Positions 27,202 to 35,676 of a stretch of 64,000 nt of DNA are shown here, piece by piece (within the stretch, counting starts at the first letter, position 1; the number at the start of each line of letters is the position of its first letter). The notes below the pieces were generated by a model. The model was not told where the DNA came from and searched no databases. It worked only from the letters and a program-made list of their open reading frames with translations. The DNA comes from Mollicutes bacterium. GTDB taxonomy: Bacteria; Bacillota_I; Bacilli_A; Izemoplasmatales; Izemoplasmataceae. The position numbers and the translations under genes were made by a program. Location: NCBI GenBank assembly GCA_003555335.1, contig PWHD01000021.1, positions 152,676 to 216,675 on the forward strand, written 5' to 3'.

Positions 27202-28860
27202 ATGAGTTTCGACGGAACCATGCTGTCCTACGTCACAAAAGAGTTGTCCGAAACCCTTGAAAAGGGTCGGATCAACAAAATCTATCAACTGTCCGATTTC
27301 ACTTTTCTTTTCACCATAAGAAGACAAAAGACCCACACCCTGCTGATCAGCGCCTCCAGACAAAGCGCCCGCATCCACCTCACCGGCGCCGATTACGAAA
27401 AACCCATGCAGCCACCGATGTTCTGCATGTTTTTACGTAAGCACTTAGAAGGCGCCCGCATCGAAGCGATCGCCCAGAAGGACAATGACCGGATCGCTAC
27501 CTTCACCATCGCCACCACCAATGAACTCGGTGACCGTGTGAAACTTTATCTCATCTTCGAGGCGCTCGGCAAGGATGCGAACCTCATTCTGACAGACCAG
27601 GACCACAAGGTGCTTGACTGTCTGCACCACACCCACCCGCTCGAGACGGCAAGAACCATGATTCCAAGCGCCACCTACGACTACCCCGAAGACGACCGGG
27701 TCAATCCTTTCGACAAGGACGCCCTCGAAAACCGTCTCGAAACGACCCCGATCAGCGACCACAAGGACCTTCTTGGCAACATCCAGGGCATCTCGCCGCT
27801 ATTCGCCAAGGAATACCTGCACAGAAAAAGCATCGACCCGCGCACCAGCCTACACGCCATGCTTCATGAGGCGAAATTCCAGATTTTGGAGAGCGACAAG
27901 CTTTATTTCAGCTATTTCGACATCACCCATATCCGGGGTGCACGCACATTGTTGGAGACGCCAAGCGAACTGCTCGATCACATTTTTTCCAAACGGGAAT
28001 ACAAGGAACGCTACAAACAACAGTCCAAGGATTTACGCACCATCATCACCAGAGAGACGAAGAAACAACAGCGCAAAGTGGAAAAACTCACCCGACAACT
28101 TGGCAAGACCGAGGATGCCGACACCCTGCGCAAGATGGGCGAACTGCTTCTTAGCTATCAATACAGCATCGAAAAAGGCGACCGTGAAACCACTGTCCAT
28201 GACTATTACGACAACTTACCCATCACCATCCCTTTAGACCCTGAAAAAACCCCGGTGGAAAACGCCAATCTCTATTTCGAGAAGTTCAAAAAGCAAAAAA
28301 AGAGCATCCCCCACTTGAAAAGACAGCTCATACGCGCCAAGAACGAGCTTTCCTACTTCAGGGTGCTCGAAAGCCAGCTCGATCATGGCGACCTTCATGA
28401 CCTCGCCGAAATCCGCGAAGAACTCAGAGACTACGGCTATGTCCGCCAGACTCAAAAGACCAAGAAACTTTCCAAAAAAGCCAAACATCTCCGATTCAAA
28501 GACGAAAGGGGTGTCACGATCCTCGTCGGCAAGAACAACCGGCAGAACGCGGAGATCACACACAAAATCGCCGATTACAACCACGTGTGGTTCCATGTGC
28601 AAAACGCGCCCGGATCCCACGTGGTCGCAAAGGAAAGACTAAAGAATCTGACCGAAACAACCATCCGGACCGCCGCTCAGCTCGCCGCCTATTATTCGAA
28701 GATGCGCGATTCCTCGAGCGTCGCCGTGGATTACACCGAAGTGCGCAACATCAAGAAAATTCCCGGACAGAAACCCTGTTTCGTGACCTATCGGAACCAA
28801 AAGACCATCTATATCGACCCGGACCCTGATTTCATCGCAAAGCTTTCTGAAAACAAATGA
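27202..28860 (+). CDS. rqcH: Ribosome quality-control protein RqcH (NFACT)
   Basis: Binds stalled 50S-peptidyl-tRNA complexes and recruits tRNA-Ala to add C-terminal alanine tails. The 552-residue chain has NFACT-N (1-250, beginning MSFDGTMLSYVTKEL), a helix-hairpin-helix, a long charged coiled coil (about 270-425, with KKQQRKVEKLTRQLGK) and a C-terminal NFACT-R domain (430-552) with VGKNNRQNAEITHK and HVQNAPGSHVV. Older annotation calls such proteins fibronectin-binding. The ATG at 27202 is preferred over the in-frame GTG at 27193, which overlaps the GGGGGTGA ribosome-binding site. Divergent from gmk. Confidence 0.95.
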   Translation: MSFDGTMLSYVTKELSETLEKGRINKIYQLSDFTFLFTIRRQKTHTLLISASRQSARIHLTGADYEKPMQPPMFCMFLRKHLEGARIEAIAQKDNDRIATFTIATTNELGDRVKLYLIFEALGKDANLILTDQDHKVLDCLHHTHPLETARTMIPSATYDYPEDDRVNPFDKDALENRLETTPISDHKDLLGNIQGISPLFAKEYLHRKSIDPRTSLHAMLHEAKFQILESDKLYFSYFDITHIRGARTLLETPSELLDHIFSKREYKERYKQQSKDLRTIITRETKKQQRKVEKLTRQLGKTEDADTLRKMGELLLSYQYSIEKGDRETTVHDYYDNLPITIPLDPEKTPVENANLYFEKFKKQKKSIPHLKRQLIRAKNELSYFRVLESQLDHGDLHDLAEIREELRDYGYVRQTQKTKKLSKKAKHLRFKDERGVTILVGKNNRQNAEITHKIADYNHVWFHVQNAPGSHVVAKERLKNLTETTIRTAAQLAAYYSKMRDSSSVAVDYTEVRNIKKIPGQKPCFVTYRNQKTIYIDPDPDFIAKLSENK

Positions 28861-28892
28861 AGATGCCGAGAGACGAAGGCATCTTTTTCTTT
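28861..28892 (+). terminator. Terminator of rqcH
   Basis: AGATGCC and GGCATCT form a stem around a ten-base loop, followed by TTTTCTTT, directly after the stop codon. Confidence 0.88.
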
Positions 28893-28967
28893 GCGGCGGT
28901 CTTTATCTTTGCCTTTTTCCATGATGACTGGTAACATTGAATAAACAAGGCGTTGGGAGTGATTGTC

Positions 28968-29657
28968 ATGCGCCGACTGATGAAAAATGGCGCCAGGCTG
29001 TTGAGACGCCATTTCCCCTATATCCTTTTTGTCAACATCGTCGTCACGGCCGCCATCTATTTCTCTCCGTTCATCATTCCGGTGGTGGGCGTCTTTCTCA
29101 TCCTACCCATCCGTGTCGGTTTCGCACAGGCGCTTTATTCCCTTGTTAAAAGCGGTCGAAGACCGGTGGGGATTCCACTTTTGCTAGGTTTTGAGGACCG
29201 GCGATACTTATATAACCTGCTTTCGCTCGCCTTAAGACGCATCCTCATCACCATCGGCTATGCCTTCTTCATTCTTCCGGGCATGGTCATGTCGGCGGCG
29301 TTCGCCATGGTCCCCTACCTACTCGCCGATGACAAGTTCGACCAGCGACGCCACAATCCGCTCATCGCGAGCATCACCATCATGAGAGGCGAGATCAGAA
29401 ATCTCTTTTTCGTCCATCTCTGGTTTTATATCGGGGTCGGGTCCTGGTTGGCGTTCACCGCCTATTATCTGATCAGCGAAGGCATCCCCGCACAGTGGCG
29501 GGATATCGGTGCCATCGATATTCCGAGAATCGCATTCTGGGTCATTCTGCTTTCGCCTTTGATCAAGTATCTGATTCTGGATCCCTATTACCATTCGATC
29601 CATGCCGTCTTATACAAAGAAAGGAAAAGGCGTCTCCCCAAACGATACAGACAATGA
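28968..29657 (+). CDS. Multi-pass membrane protein, DUF975-like
   Basis: A 229-residue protein of unknown function. It has a basic cytosolic start (MRRLMKNGARLLRRHF), then about six hydrophobic segments near 15-35, 38-60, 85-115, 140-165, 185-205, and a basic tail (KERKRRLPKRYRQ). The general layout, with a cytosolic loop between helices that contains LADDKFDQRRHNP, resembles DUF975-type integral membrane proteins of Bacillota; that link is tentative. GGGAG precedes the ATG at 28968. It is a stand-alone gene with its own terminator, between rqcH and the convergent thrS. Confidence 0.6.
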   Translation: MRRLMKNGARLLRRHFPYILFVNIVVTAAIYFSPFIIPVVGVFLILPIRVGFAQALYSLVKSGRRPVGIPLLLGFEDRRYLYNLLSLALRRILITIGYAFFILPGMVMSAAFAMVPYLLADDKFDQRRHNPLIASITIMRGEIRNLFFVHLWFYIGVGSWLAFTAYYLISEGIPAQWRDIGAIDIPRIAFWVILLSPLIKYLILDPYYHSIHAVLYKERKRRLPKRYRQ

Positions 29658-29659
29658 GA

Positions 29660-29685
29660 AAGGCTGCCCGCGGGCAGCCTTTTTT
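29660..29685 (+). terminator. Terminator between membrane gene and thrS
   Basis: Perfect nine-to-eleven base stem (AAGGCTGCC and complement) with T-run on the plus strand. It abuts the thrS stop and could also act weakly on the minus strand. Confidence 0.92.
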
Positions 29686-31616
29686 CAGGACAGTTTTTTC
29701 GTCTTGTCTTTGATCTCGTCTTTGATCATGGTGATGAACGCATCGGTCGATACGGTGGTCTGTTCCTTCTCACCGTAGCGGCGGTAGGTGACGGCGTTTT
29801 TGGCCATTTCCTCATCACCGACGACGATCTGGTAGGGAATCTTGTTGGTCTGGGCTTCCCTGATCTTGTAGCCGAGTTTCTCTTCACGAAGATCGGTGGC
29901 GCTTCTGAGTTCCTCATCGACGAACATCGCGTGAAGTTTCTGCGCATAATCCGCGTGCGCCTCCAAAGAGACGGGAATGATTTTCATCTGGGTCGGGGCG
30001 AGCCAGGTCGGGAAGGCGCCCTTGTATTGTTCGAGCAGGATGCTCATGAGGCGCTCCCAGGTGGAGATGAGGCCCCTGTGGATCACAACCGGACGGTGAC
30101 GTTCGCCGTCCTCCCCGATATAGGTCAGATCGAAGCGTTCTGGAAGGAGGAAGTCCAGTTGCACGGTGCTCATGGTGATGACGTGGTCCAGGGCGGTTCT
30201 GACCTGGATGTCGATCTTCGGTCCGTAGAAGGCGGCCTCACCCTTGACTTCGGTGTAGTCGATCTTCTCTTCGTCGAGCAGTGATTTCAACGTGGCTTCC
30301 GCCTCGTCCCAAAGGGCGTCATCCGGGTGGAATTTGCCTTTGGTCTCGTCCCTCAGGGCAAGTTCGATATAATCGATGACGAGGCCCAGGTCCTCGATGA
30401 CGGTGAGGATGAGATTATAGGCGTTCAGGACTTCTTGTTTGATCTGGTCCTTGCGGGCGAAGATGTGGGAATCGGTCAGGGTCATGGCCCTGACGCGTTC
30501 AAGTCCGCTCAAAGCGCCGCTCGCTTCATAGCGGTGCTGGGTGACGATTTCCGCATAGCGCAGCGGGAGGTCCCGGTAGCTTCTGAGTTCCGAGTTGTAG
30601 ACGATCATATGGTGCGGACAGCTCATCGGACGCAGGACGAAAGTCTCGTCCCCGTCTTCCATGAGCGGGAACATGTCATCTTTGTAATGGTCGAAGTGTC
30701 CGCTCGCCTGGTAGAGTTCCTTGGTGCCCAGCACCGGGGTCGACAGATGGAGGTAGCCGTTCTTGCGTTCGAGTTTGTAGACATAATCCTCCAAAGTGCG
30801 GCGGATGGTGTAGCCGTTCGGGAGCCAGATCGGCAGACCCTGACCGGCTTTCTTGTCGAGCATGAAGATACGCAGCTCCTTGCCCAGTTTGCGGTGGTCG
30901 CGCTCTTTTCTGTCTTCAAGGGCCTTGAGATGGTCTTCGAGGTCCTCTTTGGTGAACCAGCTGGTGCCATAGATTCGTTGCAACATCTCGCGGTCGGAGT
31001 CGCCGCGCCAGTAGGCGCCGGCGACTGAAAGGAGTTTGAAATGCTTGATGTGGCGGGTGTTGCCCACATGACCGCCCCGGCATAAGTCGGTGAACTCGCC
31101 TTGTTTGTAGACGGTGATGATCTCGCCTTCGCCTAGTTCCTCGATGAGTTCTTTTTTGTAGGGATCGTCCTTGAAACGTTTCAATGCCTCTCCTCTGGTG
31201 ACTTCCTCGCGGGACATCTCGGTCTGTTCTTTGATGATGCGGCGCATCATCTGTTCGATTTTGGGAAGGTCTTCGTTCTTGATGGTGTGGTCGGTGGCGA
31301 TGTCATAGTAAAAGCCGCTCTTGATGGCGGGTCCGACGCCGAATTTGGCATCGGGGTAGAGTCTTTTGACCGCCTGGGCCATCAGGTGGGCCGTCGAGTG
31401 GTTGAGGATTTCTATCGCTTCGGGTCTGTCCTTGGTGATCAGGTCGACCTCGGCGTCTTCTTCTATGGGACGGTTCAGGTCATAGAGTTCGTTGTTGACA
31501 TAAGCCGCGACGGTCTTCTTCTTGAGACCGGGCGCGATCGACCCTGCGACTTCTTCCGGTGTCACACCGGGGTCGAATGTTTTTTTTTTGCCGTCTTTGA
31601 ATGTGATTTCAATCAT
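29685..31616 (-). CDS. thrS: Threonyl-tRNA synthetase
   Basis: Class II synthetase of 643 residues. Domains: TGS (1-62), the second additional domain for editing of Ser-tRNA (63-240, with HSTAHLMAQAVKRLYPD and a CRGGHV zinc-like motif), class II core with RPMSCPHHM (zinc cysteine and motif 2 region), motif 3 IHRGLISTWERLMSILLE, and a C-terminal anticodon-binding domain. Motif 3 shows LIST in place of the usual FGSL, a small deviation. The ATG overlaps the MazG gene stop by one base (TAATG), with GGAGG inside the upstream gene, so its translation is coupled to MazG. Confidence 0.97.
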   Translation of the reverse strand: MIEITFKDGKKKTFDPGVTPEEVAGSIAPGLKKKTVAAYVNNELYDLNRPIEEDAEVDLITKDRPEAIEILNHSTAHLMAQAVKRLYPDAKFGVGPAIKSGFYYDIATDHTIKNEDLPKIEQMMRRIIKEQTEMSREEVTRGEALKRFKDDPYKKELIEELGEGEIITVYKQGEFTDLCRGGHVGNTRHIKHFKLLSVAGAYWRGDSDREMLQRIYGTSWFTKEDLEDHLKALEDRKERDHRKLGKELRIFMLDKKAGQGLPIWLPNGYTIRRTLEDYVYKLERKNGYLHLSTPVLGTKELYQASGHFDHYKDDMFPLMEDGDETFVLRPMSCPHHMIVYNSELRSYRDLPLRYAEIVTQHRYEASGALSGLERVRAMTLTDSHIFARKDQIKQEVLNAYNLILTVIEDLGLVIDYIELALRDETKGKFHPDDALWDEAEATLKSLLDEEKIDYTEVKGEAAFYGPKIDIQVRTALDHVITMSTVQLDFLLPERFDLTYIGEDGERHRPVVIHRGLISTWERLMSILLEQYKGAFPTWLAPTQMKIIPVSLEAHADYAQKLHAMFVDEELRSATDLREEKLGYKIREAQTNKIPYQIVVGDEEMAKNAVTYRRYGEKEQTTVSTDAFITMIKDEIKDKTKKLS

Positions 31617-31924
31617 TATTTTTTCCTCCTGTCATCATAACGCAATGCGTTGATCTCGTCTTTTTCGATGATCGCTTCTTCTAAGTCGATTCTATAGATG
31701 TTGGCGATATGGGTCACATAGTGAAGCACATCGTAGAGTTCGTACTTGATGGCCTTTCTGCGTTCTTCGGTGAGGCCTTTTTGGTGCTCCTTGCGCATCT
31801 CGACGGAGAGTTCACCGACTTCTTCGAAAAGTTTCAAAACAACCTCATGTTTCTTGTCGGGATGATAATCGACATCCCGGATGTGTCTTTGCAGTTCGCT
31901 GATGGTCAGATTCTTCTTCAGCAT
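31616..31924 (-). CDS. MazG-like nucleotide pyrophosphohydrolase
   Basis: A 102-residue all-helical protein. EEVGELSVE and a later ELYDVLHYV supply the two ExxE/ExxD pairs that bind magnesium in MazG enzymes, which hydrolyse (d)NTPs or (p)ppGpp-related nucleotides to monophosphates. The ATG at 31924 has AGGAG eight bases upstream; the longer in-frame ATG would start inside the T-box terminator. It is the first gene after the T-box leader and shares one base with thrS, so it is under the same tRNA-responsive control. Its substrate is unknown. Confidence 0.85.
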   Translation of the reverse strand: MLKKNLTISELQRHIRDVDYHPDKKHEVVLKLFEEVGELSVEMRKEHQKGLTEERRKAIKYELYDVLHYVTHIANIYRIDLEEAIIEKDEINALRYDDRRKK

Positions 31925-32148
31925 CCTATCACTCCTACTAATAAAAAACGCCCTTAATAAAAACATTAAGGACGAAATATTCCGCGGTACCACCTTACTT
32001 CTAACGCACTCGGACTCTTAACGCGAGTGAACGGACACGCTTTCGCGGTCAACTCCAAGGGAGTAATCGTCTTTCGTCGGCGGCTCTCACCATCCCGCCT
32101 CGCTTATTCATTTCAAGACAATCGTGGCCTTTTCATCGTTGTTAAATA
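31925..32148 (-). ncRNA. T-box leader of mazG-thrS operon
   Basis: Minus-strand leader with the T-box core AAGGTGGTACCGCGG at 31982-31996. A downstream terminator (CCTTAAT and ATTAAGG around a short loop, then TTTTTTATT at about 31943-31971) ends just before the MazG ribosome-binding site. I cannot assign the specifier codon with confidence; an ACT triplet lies in a plausible position but is not followed by the usual purine. The controlled synthetase implies tRNA-Thr. Confidence 0.88.
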
Positions 32149-32149
32149 C

Positions 32150-32178
32150 ATAGTACATAAATTGATGCGCTTTGTCAA
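32150..32178 (-). promoter_or_regulatory. Promoter of the thrS T-box transcript
   Basis: Minus strand consensus TTGACA (32173-32178), 17-base spacer, TACTAT (32150-32155). The -35 box touches the dnaI stop codon. Confidence 0.82.
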
Positions 32179-33060
32179 TCATTTCATGTTGATGGGTTCG
32201 CTCAGCTCCTTGATGCGTTCGATGATGCGGTAGCCTTTGATCATCTCTTGTTGCTGATTGTTGTCGATGAAATATTTCGCGAGTTCGTCGATGGGGACGT
32301 TGGATGAGAAGAACGTCGGTTTATCATCGAGAAGCCGGTACTGCAGGATGGGCCCTAGGATTTCGTCACGGACCCAGGCGCTGAAGGCTTCGCCGCCGAT
32401 ATCGTCAAGGCACAGGGCATCGACGGTCTTGAGTTCGTTGATGCGCTCTTCAAGGTTCCCGGTCTTGATGGCGCTTTTCAGTTCGCGGACCAGATCGGGG
32501 TAATAGGCGATGATGACCTTGTAGCCGAGTTCGGAAAAACGGTTGGCGATGGCCGCGAGGGTGTAAGTCTTGCCGATCTGATAACGCCCGTGCAGATAAA
32601 GACCCTTGATTCTCTCGCCTTTGGCGTACTGGTTCGTGATGCCGATGATCTTTTGGTAGATGCGTTTTCGTACGTCGGTGTTCATATGAAAGTCGCTCAA
32701 CCTCGCCTCGAAGATCATCTTGGGCATATAGAGGGCGTTGATCCGTTTTTTATGGGCCTGTTTCTTGTCTCTGGCAACCAGAAAAGGACACGGTGCGTAC
32801 TCGAGGATGATACGCTGACGCTTGTATCTGAGTACGGGCTGCATGCCGAGCGTATCCTGTTTGCACTGATGAAGGCCTTTGCAGGGCGCGCAATATCCGA
32901 TTTCCTTCTTATAGACCATGAGATCGGAAAGGGCCGCCTCGATGGTCGCCGTATCGATATCGTTATCGATAAAAAAAGGCTTGAGGTCAGCGTCTTCGCT
33001 CAAACGGTCCGTGATCTCATCGATAATGTCAGGGTTGTTTTTGAAATTCAGTTTGCGCAT
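32179..33060 (-). CDS. dnaI: Primosomal helicase loader DnaI
   Basis: AAA+ ATPase that loads the replicative helicase. The N-terminal part has a small cysteine cluster (YCAPCKGLHQC), as in DnaI where it binds zinc and regulates the ATPase. Walker A is GRYQIGKT near 168 and Walker B LCLDDIGGE near 232. The ATG at 33060 has AGGAGG upstream and yields 293 residues, close to the 311 of Bacillus. Placed after dnaB as in other Bacillota, with one passenger gene between. Confidence 0.94.
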   Translation of the reverse strand: MRKLNFKNNPDIIDEITDRLSEDADLKPFFIDNDIDTATIEAALSDLMVYKKEIGYCAPCKGLHQCKQDTLGMQPVLRYKRQRIILEYAPCPFLVARDKKQAHKKRINALYMPKMIFEARLSDFHMNTDVRKRIYQKIIGITNQYAKGERIKGLYLHGRYQIGKTYTLAAIANRFSELGYKVIIAYYPDLVRELKSAIKTGNLEERINELKTVDALCLDDIGGEAFSAWVRDEILGPILQYRLLDDKPTFFSSNVPIDELAKYFIDNNQQQEMIKGYRIIERIKELSEPINMK

Positions 33061-33130
33061 GGTTTGCCTCCTATGCTGAAGTCTCTTACATTGTACCAAA
33101 GATGTGGCCGGCTGGATAGGGTGAAAGCTT

Positions 33131-33847
33131 TTATTTCTCGTTCGGGGTGTCCTCACCGAAGATCAGGGCCATGTCAGGTTTCTCCGTACAGTGATAATGG
33201 ACCCAGATATAAGTATGCTGGAACAAGGCCACAAGAAGCGCCGGTAGGGACGCAAACAACATCGCGATGGCGTAAAGGATGAAAAAACCGAACAAATACA
33301 TGGCGTTTCGGCTGTATTTGAACGCGCCTTTCCTGACAAGGGGCATCTTTTGGTACTTTTTTCTGAAATGGTCGCCGCCCATCGCTCTTCTTATCCCGAA
33401 ATACCTGAGTGTCGAATAAAACGTGTAGACGGCGGGAATCATCAGAAGAACCGCGGTGGCGATTCCGACCTCCCGGTGCAGGGGAAGGGTGTCTGAGGTC
33501 GCCTGCGCGAACATCACGAGACTCACCGGCCTCAGTATCAGAAGCGGGATGAAAACAAGACCGAAAACAAGCATGTCATAACGGCCGAACCATCTGGTGA
33601 GCGACGCCCAGCCAAGTTGCAGACGAAAGACGATGAACGCGATGATCTGGTGGACAACGGGTATCAGGACCGCCGCCTTGAACCAGGCGGTGGCACTGAT
33701 GTTGAAAAACGCGCGATCATCGAGGAAGGGCCGCGTGGTTACTGTGACAAACGCAAGCAGAAGCGCAAGCAGGAAAAGATGGATGCCCTGCCTGTGGAAG
33801 AAATAGCGCAGCGTACCCGCTTTTTCATGACTCAGTCCGTCGTTCAG
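33131..33847 (-). CDS. Isoprenylcysteine methyltransferase-like membrane protein, start unclear
   Basis: The last 147 codons (ATG at 33574) encode membrane helices ending in the EKPDMALIFGE stretch, a C-terminal pattern of the isoprenylcysteine/phospholipid methyltransferase family. The frame stays open upstream to 33892 and clearly codes for more hydrophobic segments (GIHLFLLALLLAFV and AWFKAAVLIPVVHQ), so the ATG at 33574 is internal. No standard start exists in this frame. A CTG at 33845-33847 lies nine bases after GGGAGG. Alternatively, an ATG at 33828 is out of frame by one base in a run of five A residues. Function is inferred from family resemblance only. Confidence 0.6.
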   Translation of the reverse strand: MNDGLSHEKAGTLRYFFHRQGIHLFLLALLLAFVTVTTRPFLDDRAFFNISATAWFKAAVLIPVVHQIIAFIVFRLQLGWASLTRWFGRYDMLVFGLVFIPLLILRPVSLVMFAQATSDTLPLHREVGIATAVLLMIPAVYTFYSTLRYFGIRRAMGGDHFRKKYQKMPLVRKGAFKYSRNAMYLFGFFILYAIAMLFASLPALLVALFQHTYIWVHYHCTEKPDMALIFGEDTPNEK

Positions 33848-33867
33848 TTCGATCAGCCTCCCGGTGA

Positions 33868-35049
33868 TTATCGGTCCTTGTCTTTGAGATAGTCATCGAA
33901 CCAGTCCACCTTGGTGTCGACCGGTTTTTCCTTTTTCGTGTAGGGACGGCGTTGACTTTTTTCCTTTTGCTTCTGTTTTCTTTTCTGAATGTGGGCGACC
34001 GCGTCTTCGGCGGTGGTGACATCGTTCCTTTTCCATTCCGCGGCGACCTTGTCGAAGAAGTTGTAGACGGGGAAGGTATTGTCGAGTTCTTTTAGGACGT
34101 AGGCCACAAGGACATTGATGACTTCGTGGCTGAGACCGCTTTCTGTGATCAGCCGCTCGATGACCCTGAGTTCGCTCGCGGCGGCTTTCGAGCCGGTGGT
34201 CTCTTCGAGGAACGTCCGCGGGTGGACTTCTTTGAAGTAATCAAGACTGTACGTACCGGTCTTCTTACGGATGGATCCGGTCCCCGATTTCTGGTAGTGA
34301 TTCTGCGCATGCCTTGTGAAAACATCGAAATCGAGGTTCCGATTCTTGTCGATCGATTTGAGAAGGATCTTCTGCAGGTCGGACTCCTTGAGCTGGTAGA
34401 GGTAGGCGAGCTCCTCGAGTTTATCCTTGAACCGCCGGGTTTTCAGTTTCGGTGTGACCACCGAATCGGGCAAGGCGGTCAGGACGAGGTCGACATCGAT
34501 TTTTTCGTTGAAAACCGGCTTTCCTGTCTTTTCGCAAACGTGGTCGTCACGCGTTTCGACCGGTTTGACGAGCGGGTCGAAGATTTCATCGAACCTGACC
34601 GAGATGTTTTTGTATCTGGACAGGGCGGGTCTGGTGATTTTGAAGTGCGCGGTCAAATCCTTGAAGCGGTCGCTGCCGACTTTCTGCCTCAAATAGGGAC
34701 AAAAGGGCGAATCCTTGATGAATCCTTCGGCACTTAAGGGCAGATAGAGTTCAAAAAGATAGCCCGAATCGCTGATGTAGCTTTCCATGAGACCGGCGGC
34801 CTCGAGTCGCTGTCTTGCGCGGGTCAGGGACTTTTCATTCATGTCGAGCATGTCATAGAAAAACGCATGCGGATAAAGGGACGATTTCATATGGCTTCTT
34901 TCCAGGAGGGCGTGCAGTGTCAGATAAAGTGCATTTGCCTCTTTGCCGATGATCGGCTGATAAAGGAGACTGAGCACGTGGATGTGGGTCGAAGAAAGCG
35001 GTGCTTTCGCAGTGACTTTGATGGTGGTGCTGGGGTGCGTTTTATCCAT
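33868..35049 (-). CDS. dnaB: Replication initiation protein DnaB (DnaD-domain family)
   Basis: Helps remodel DNA and recruit the helicase loader at the origin or at restarted forks. The 393-residue protein has an N-terminal winged-helix-like domain (about 10-120), a DnaB_2/DnaD-like helical domain near 200-345 (KLEELAYLYQLKESDLQKILL and ERLITESGLSHEVINVLVAYVLKE), and a highly basic tail (IQKRKQKQKEKSQRR) ending in WFDDYL. This two-domain plan matches the Bacillus initiation protein, not the hexameric helicase also called DnaB. Start at 35049 with AGGAGG; its neighbour coaE ends ten bases earlier. Adjacent to dnaI as expected. Confidence 0.9.
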   Translation of the reverse strand: MDKTHPSTTIKVTAKAPLSSTHIHVLSLLYQPIIGKEANALYLTLHALLERSHMKSSLYPHAFFYDMLDMNEKSLTRARQRLEAAGLMESYISDSGYLFELYLPLSAEGFIKDSPFCPYLRQKVGSDRFKDLTAHFKITRPALSRYKNISVRFDEIFDPLVKPVETRDDHVCEKTGKPVFNEKIDVDLVLTALPDSVVTPKLKTRRFKDKLEELAYLYQLKESDLQKILLKSIDKNRNLDFDVFTRHAQNHYQKSGTGSIRKKTGTYSLDYFKEVHPRTFLEETTGSKAAASELRVIERLITESGLSHEVINVLVAYVLKELDNTFPVYNFFDKVAAEWKRNDVTTAEDAVAHIQKRKQKQKEKSQRRPYTKKEKPVDTKVDWFDDYLKDKDR

Positions 35050-35059
35050 GGGTGCCTCC

Positions 35060-35659
35060 TCATGTCTCCTTGATTTTCTTGAGGACACGTTTGAATGCTT
35101 TCCTGGTTTCCAAGATGCTTTTGGAATTGTCGATCACATAATCGGCAAGTTCCTTTTTCTTAGAAAGTGGTATCTGCGATTTGATTTTTTTCTTGGCGTA
35201 TTCCTCATCGATGCCTTCTCTTGAGACAAGACGGCTGATCTGGTCTTTCTGGCGGGCGTAGACGACAATGGTGACATCCATGAACTTGTCGAACTCGGCT
35301 TCGAAAAGAAGCGGAACATCGACAACGATAAGGTCGTGGTCTTTGTCCTTCAAATGGTCGATTTCACGGAAGACGACTTCTTTCACTTTCGGATGAACGA
35401 TGGTGTTGATTTTCTCGCGTTTCTTGCGGTCATCGAAAATCTCCTTGGCGAGTTTGTTGCGGTTGATCTCCCCCGAGGGTGTGAGGACATCCTCACCGAA
35501 ATAATCCACGATCTGTTTTTGGACTTCCTTGTTGTCATCGACGAGTTCCTTGGCGATCCGGTCGGTTTCGATGACGGGGATGCCTTCATCCTTGAACATG
35601 TTCGATACGGTGGATTTTCCGCTGGCGATGCCGCCAGTCAGGCCTACGATTTTTGCCAT
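35060..35659 (-). CDS. coaE: Dephospho-CoA kinase
   Basis: Last step of coenzyme A synthesis. P-loop GGIASGKST is at 9-17, followed by the DRIAKELVD region that positions dephospho-CoA and the LID with RLVSREGIDEEYAKKKI. The ATG at 35659 has AAGGA seven bases upstream and gives 199 residues, the usual size; the longer open frame overlaps mutM and is not needed. Cotranscribed with mutM and dnaB. Confidence 0.96.
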   Translation of the reverse strand: MAKIVGLTGGIASGKSTVSNMFKDEGIPVIETDRIAKELVDDNKEVQKQIVDYFGEDVLTPSGEINRNKLAKEIFDDRKKREKINTIVHPKVKEVVFREIDHLKDKDHDLIVVDVPLLFEAEFDKFMDVTIVVYARQKDQISRLVSREGIDEEYAKKKIKSQIPLSKKKELADYVIDNSKSILETRKAFKRVLKKIKET

Positions 35660-35676
35660 TGCAATCCTTCTTTCGT

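Noticed and set aside
27079..27378. N-terminal extension of gmk by 100 codons
   Set aside because: It crosses into the divergent rqcH start, has no ribosome site at its ATG, and relatives start at MKLNERG.
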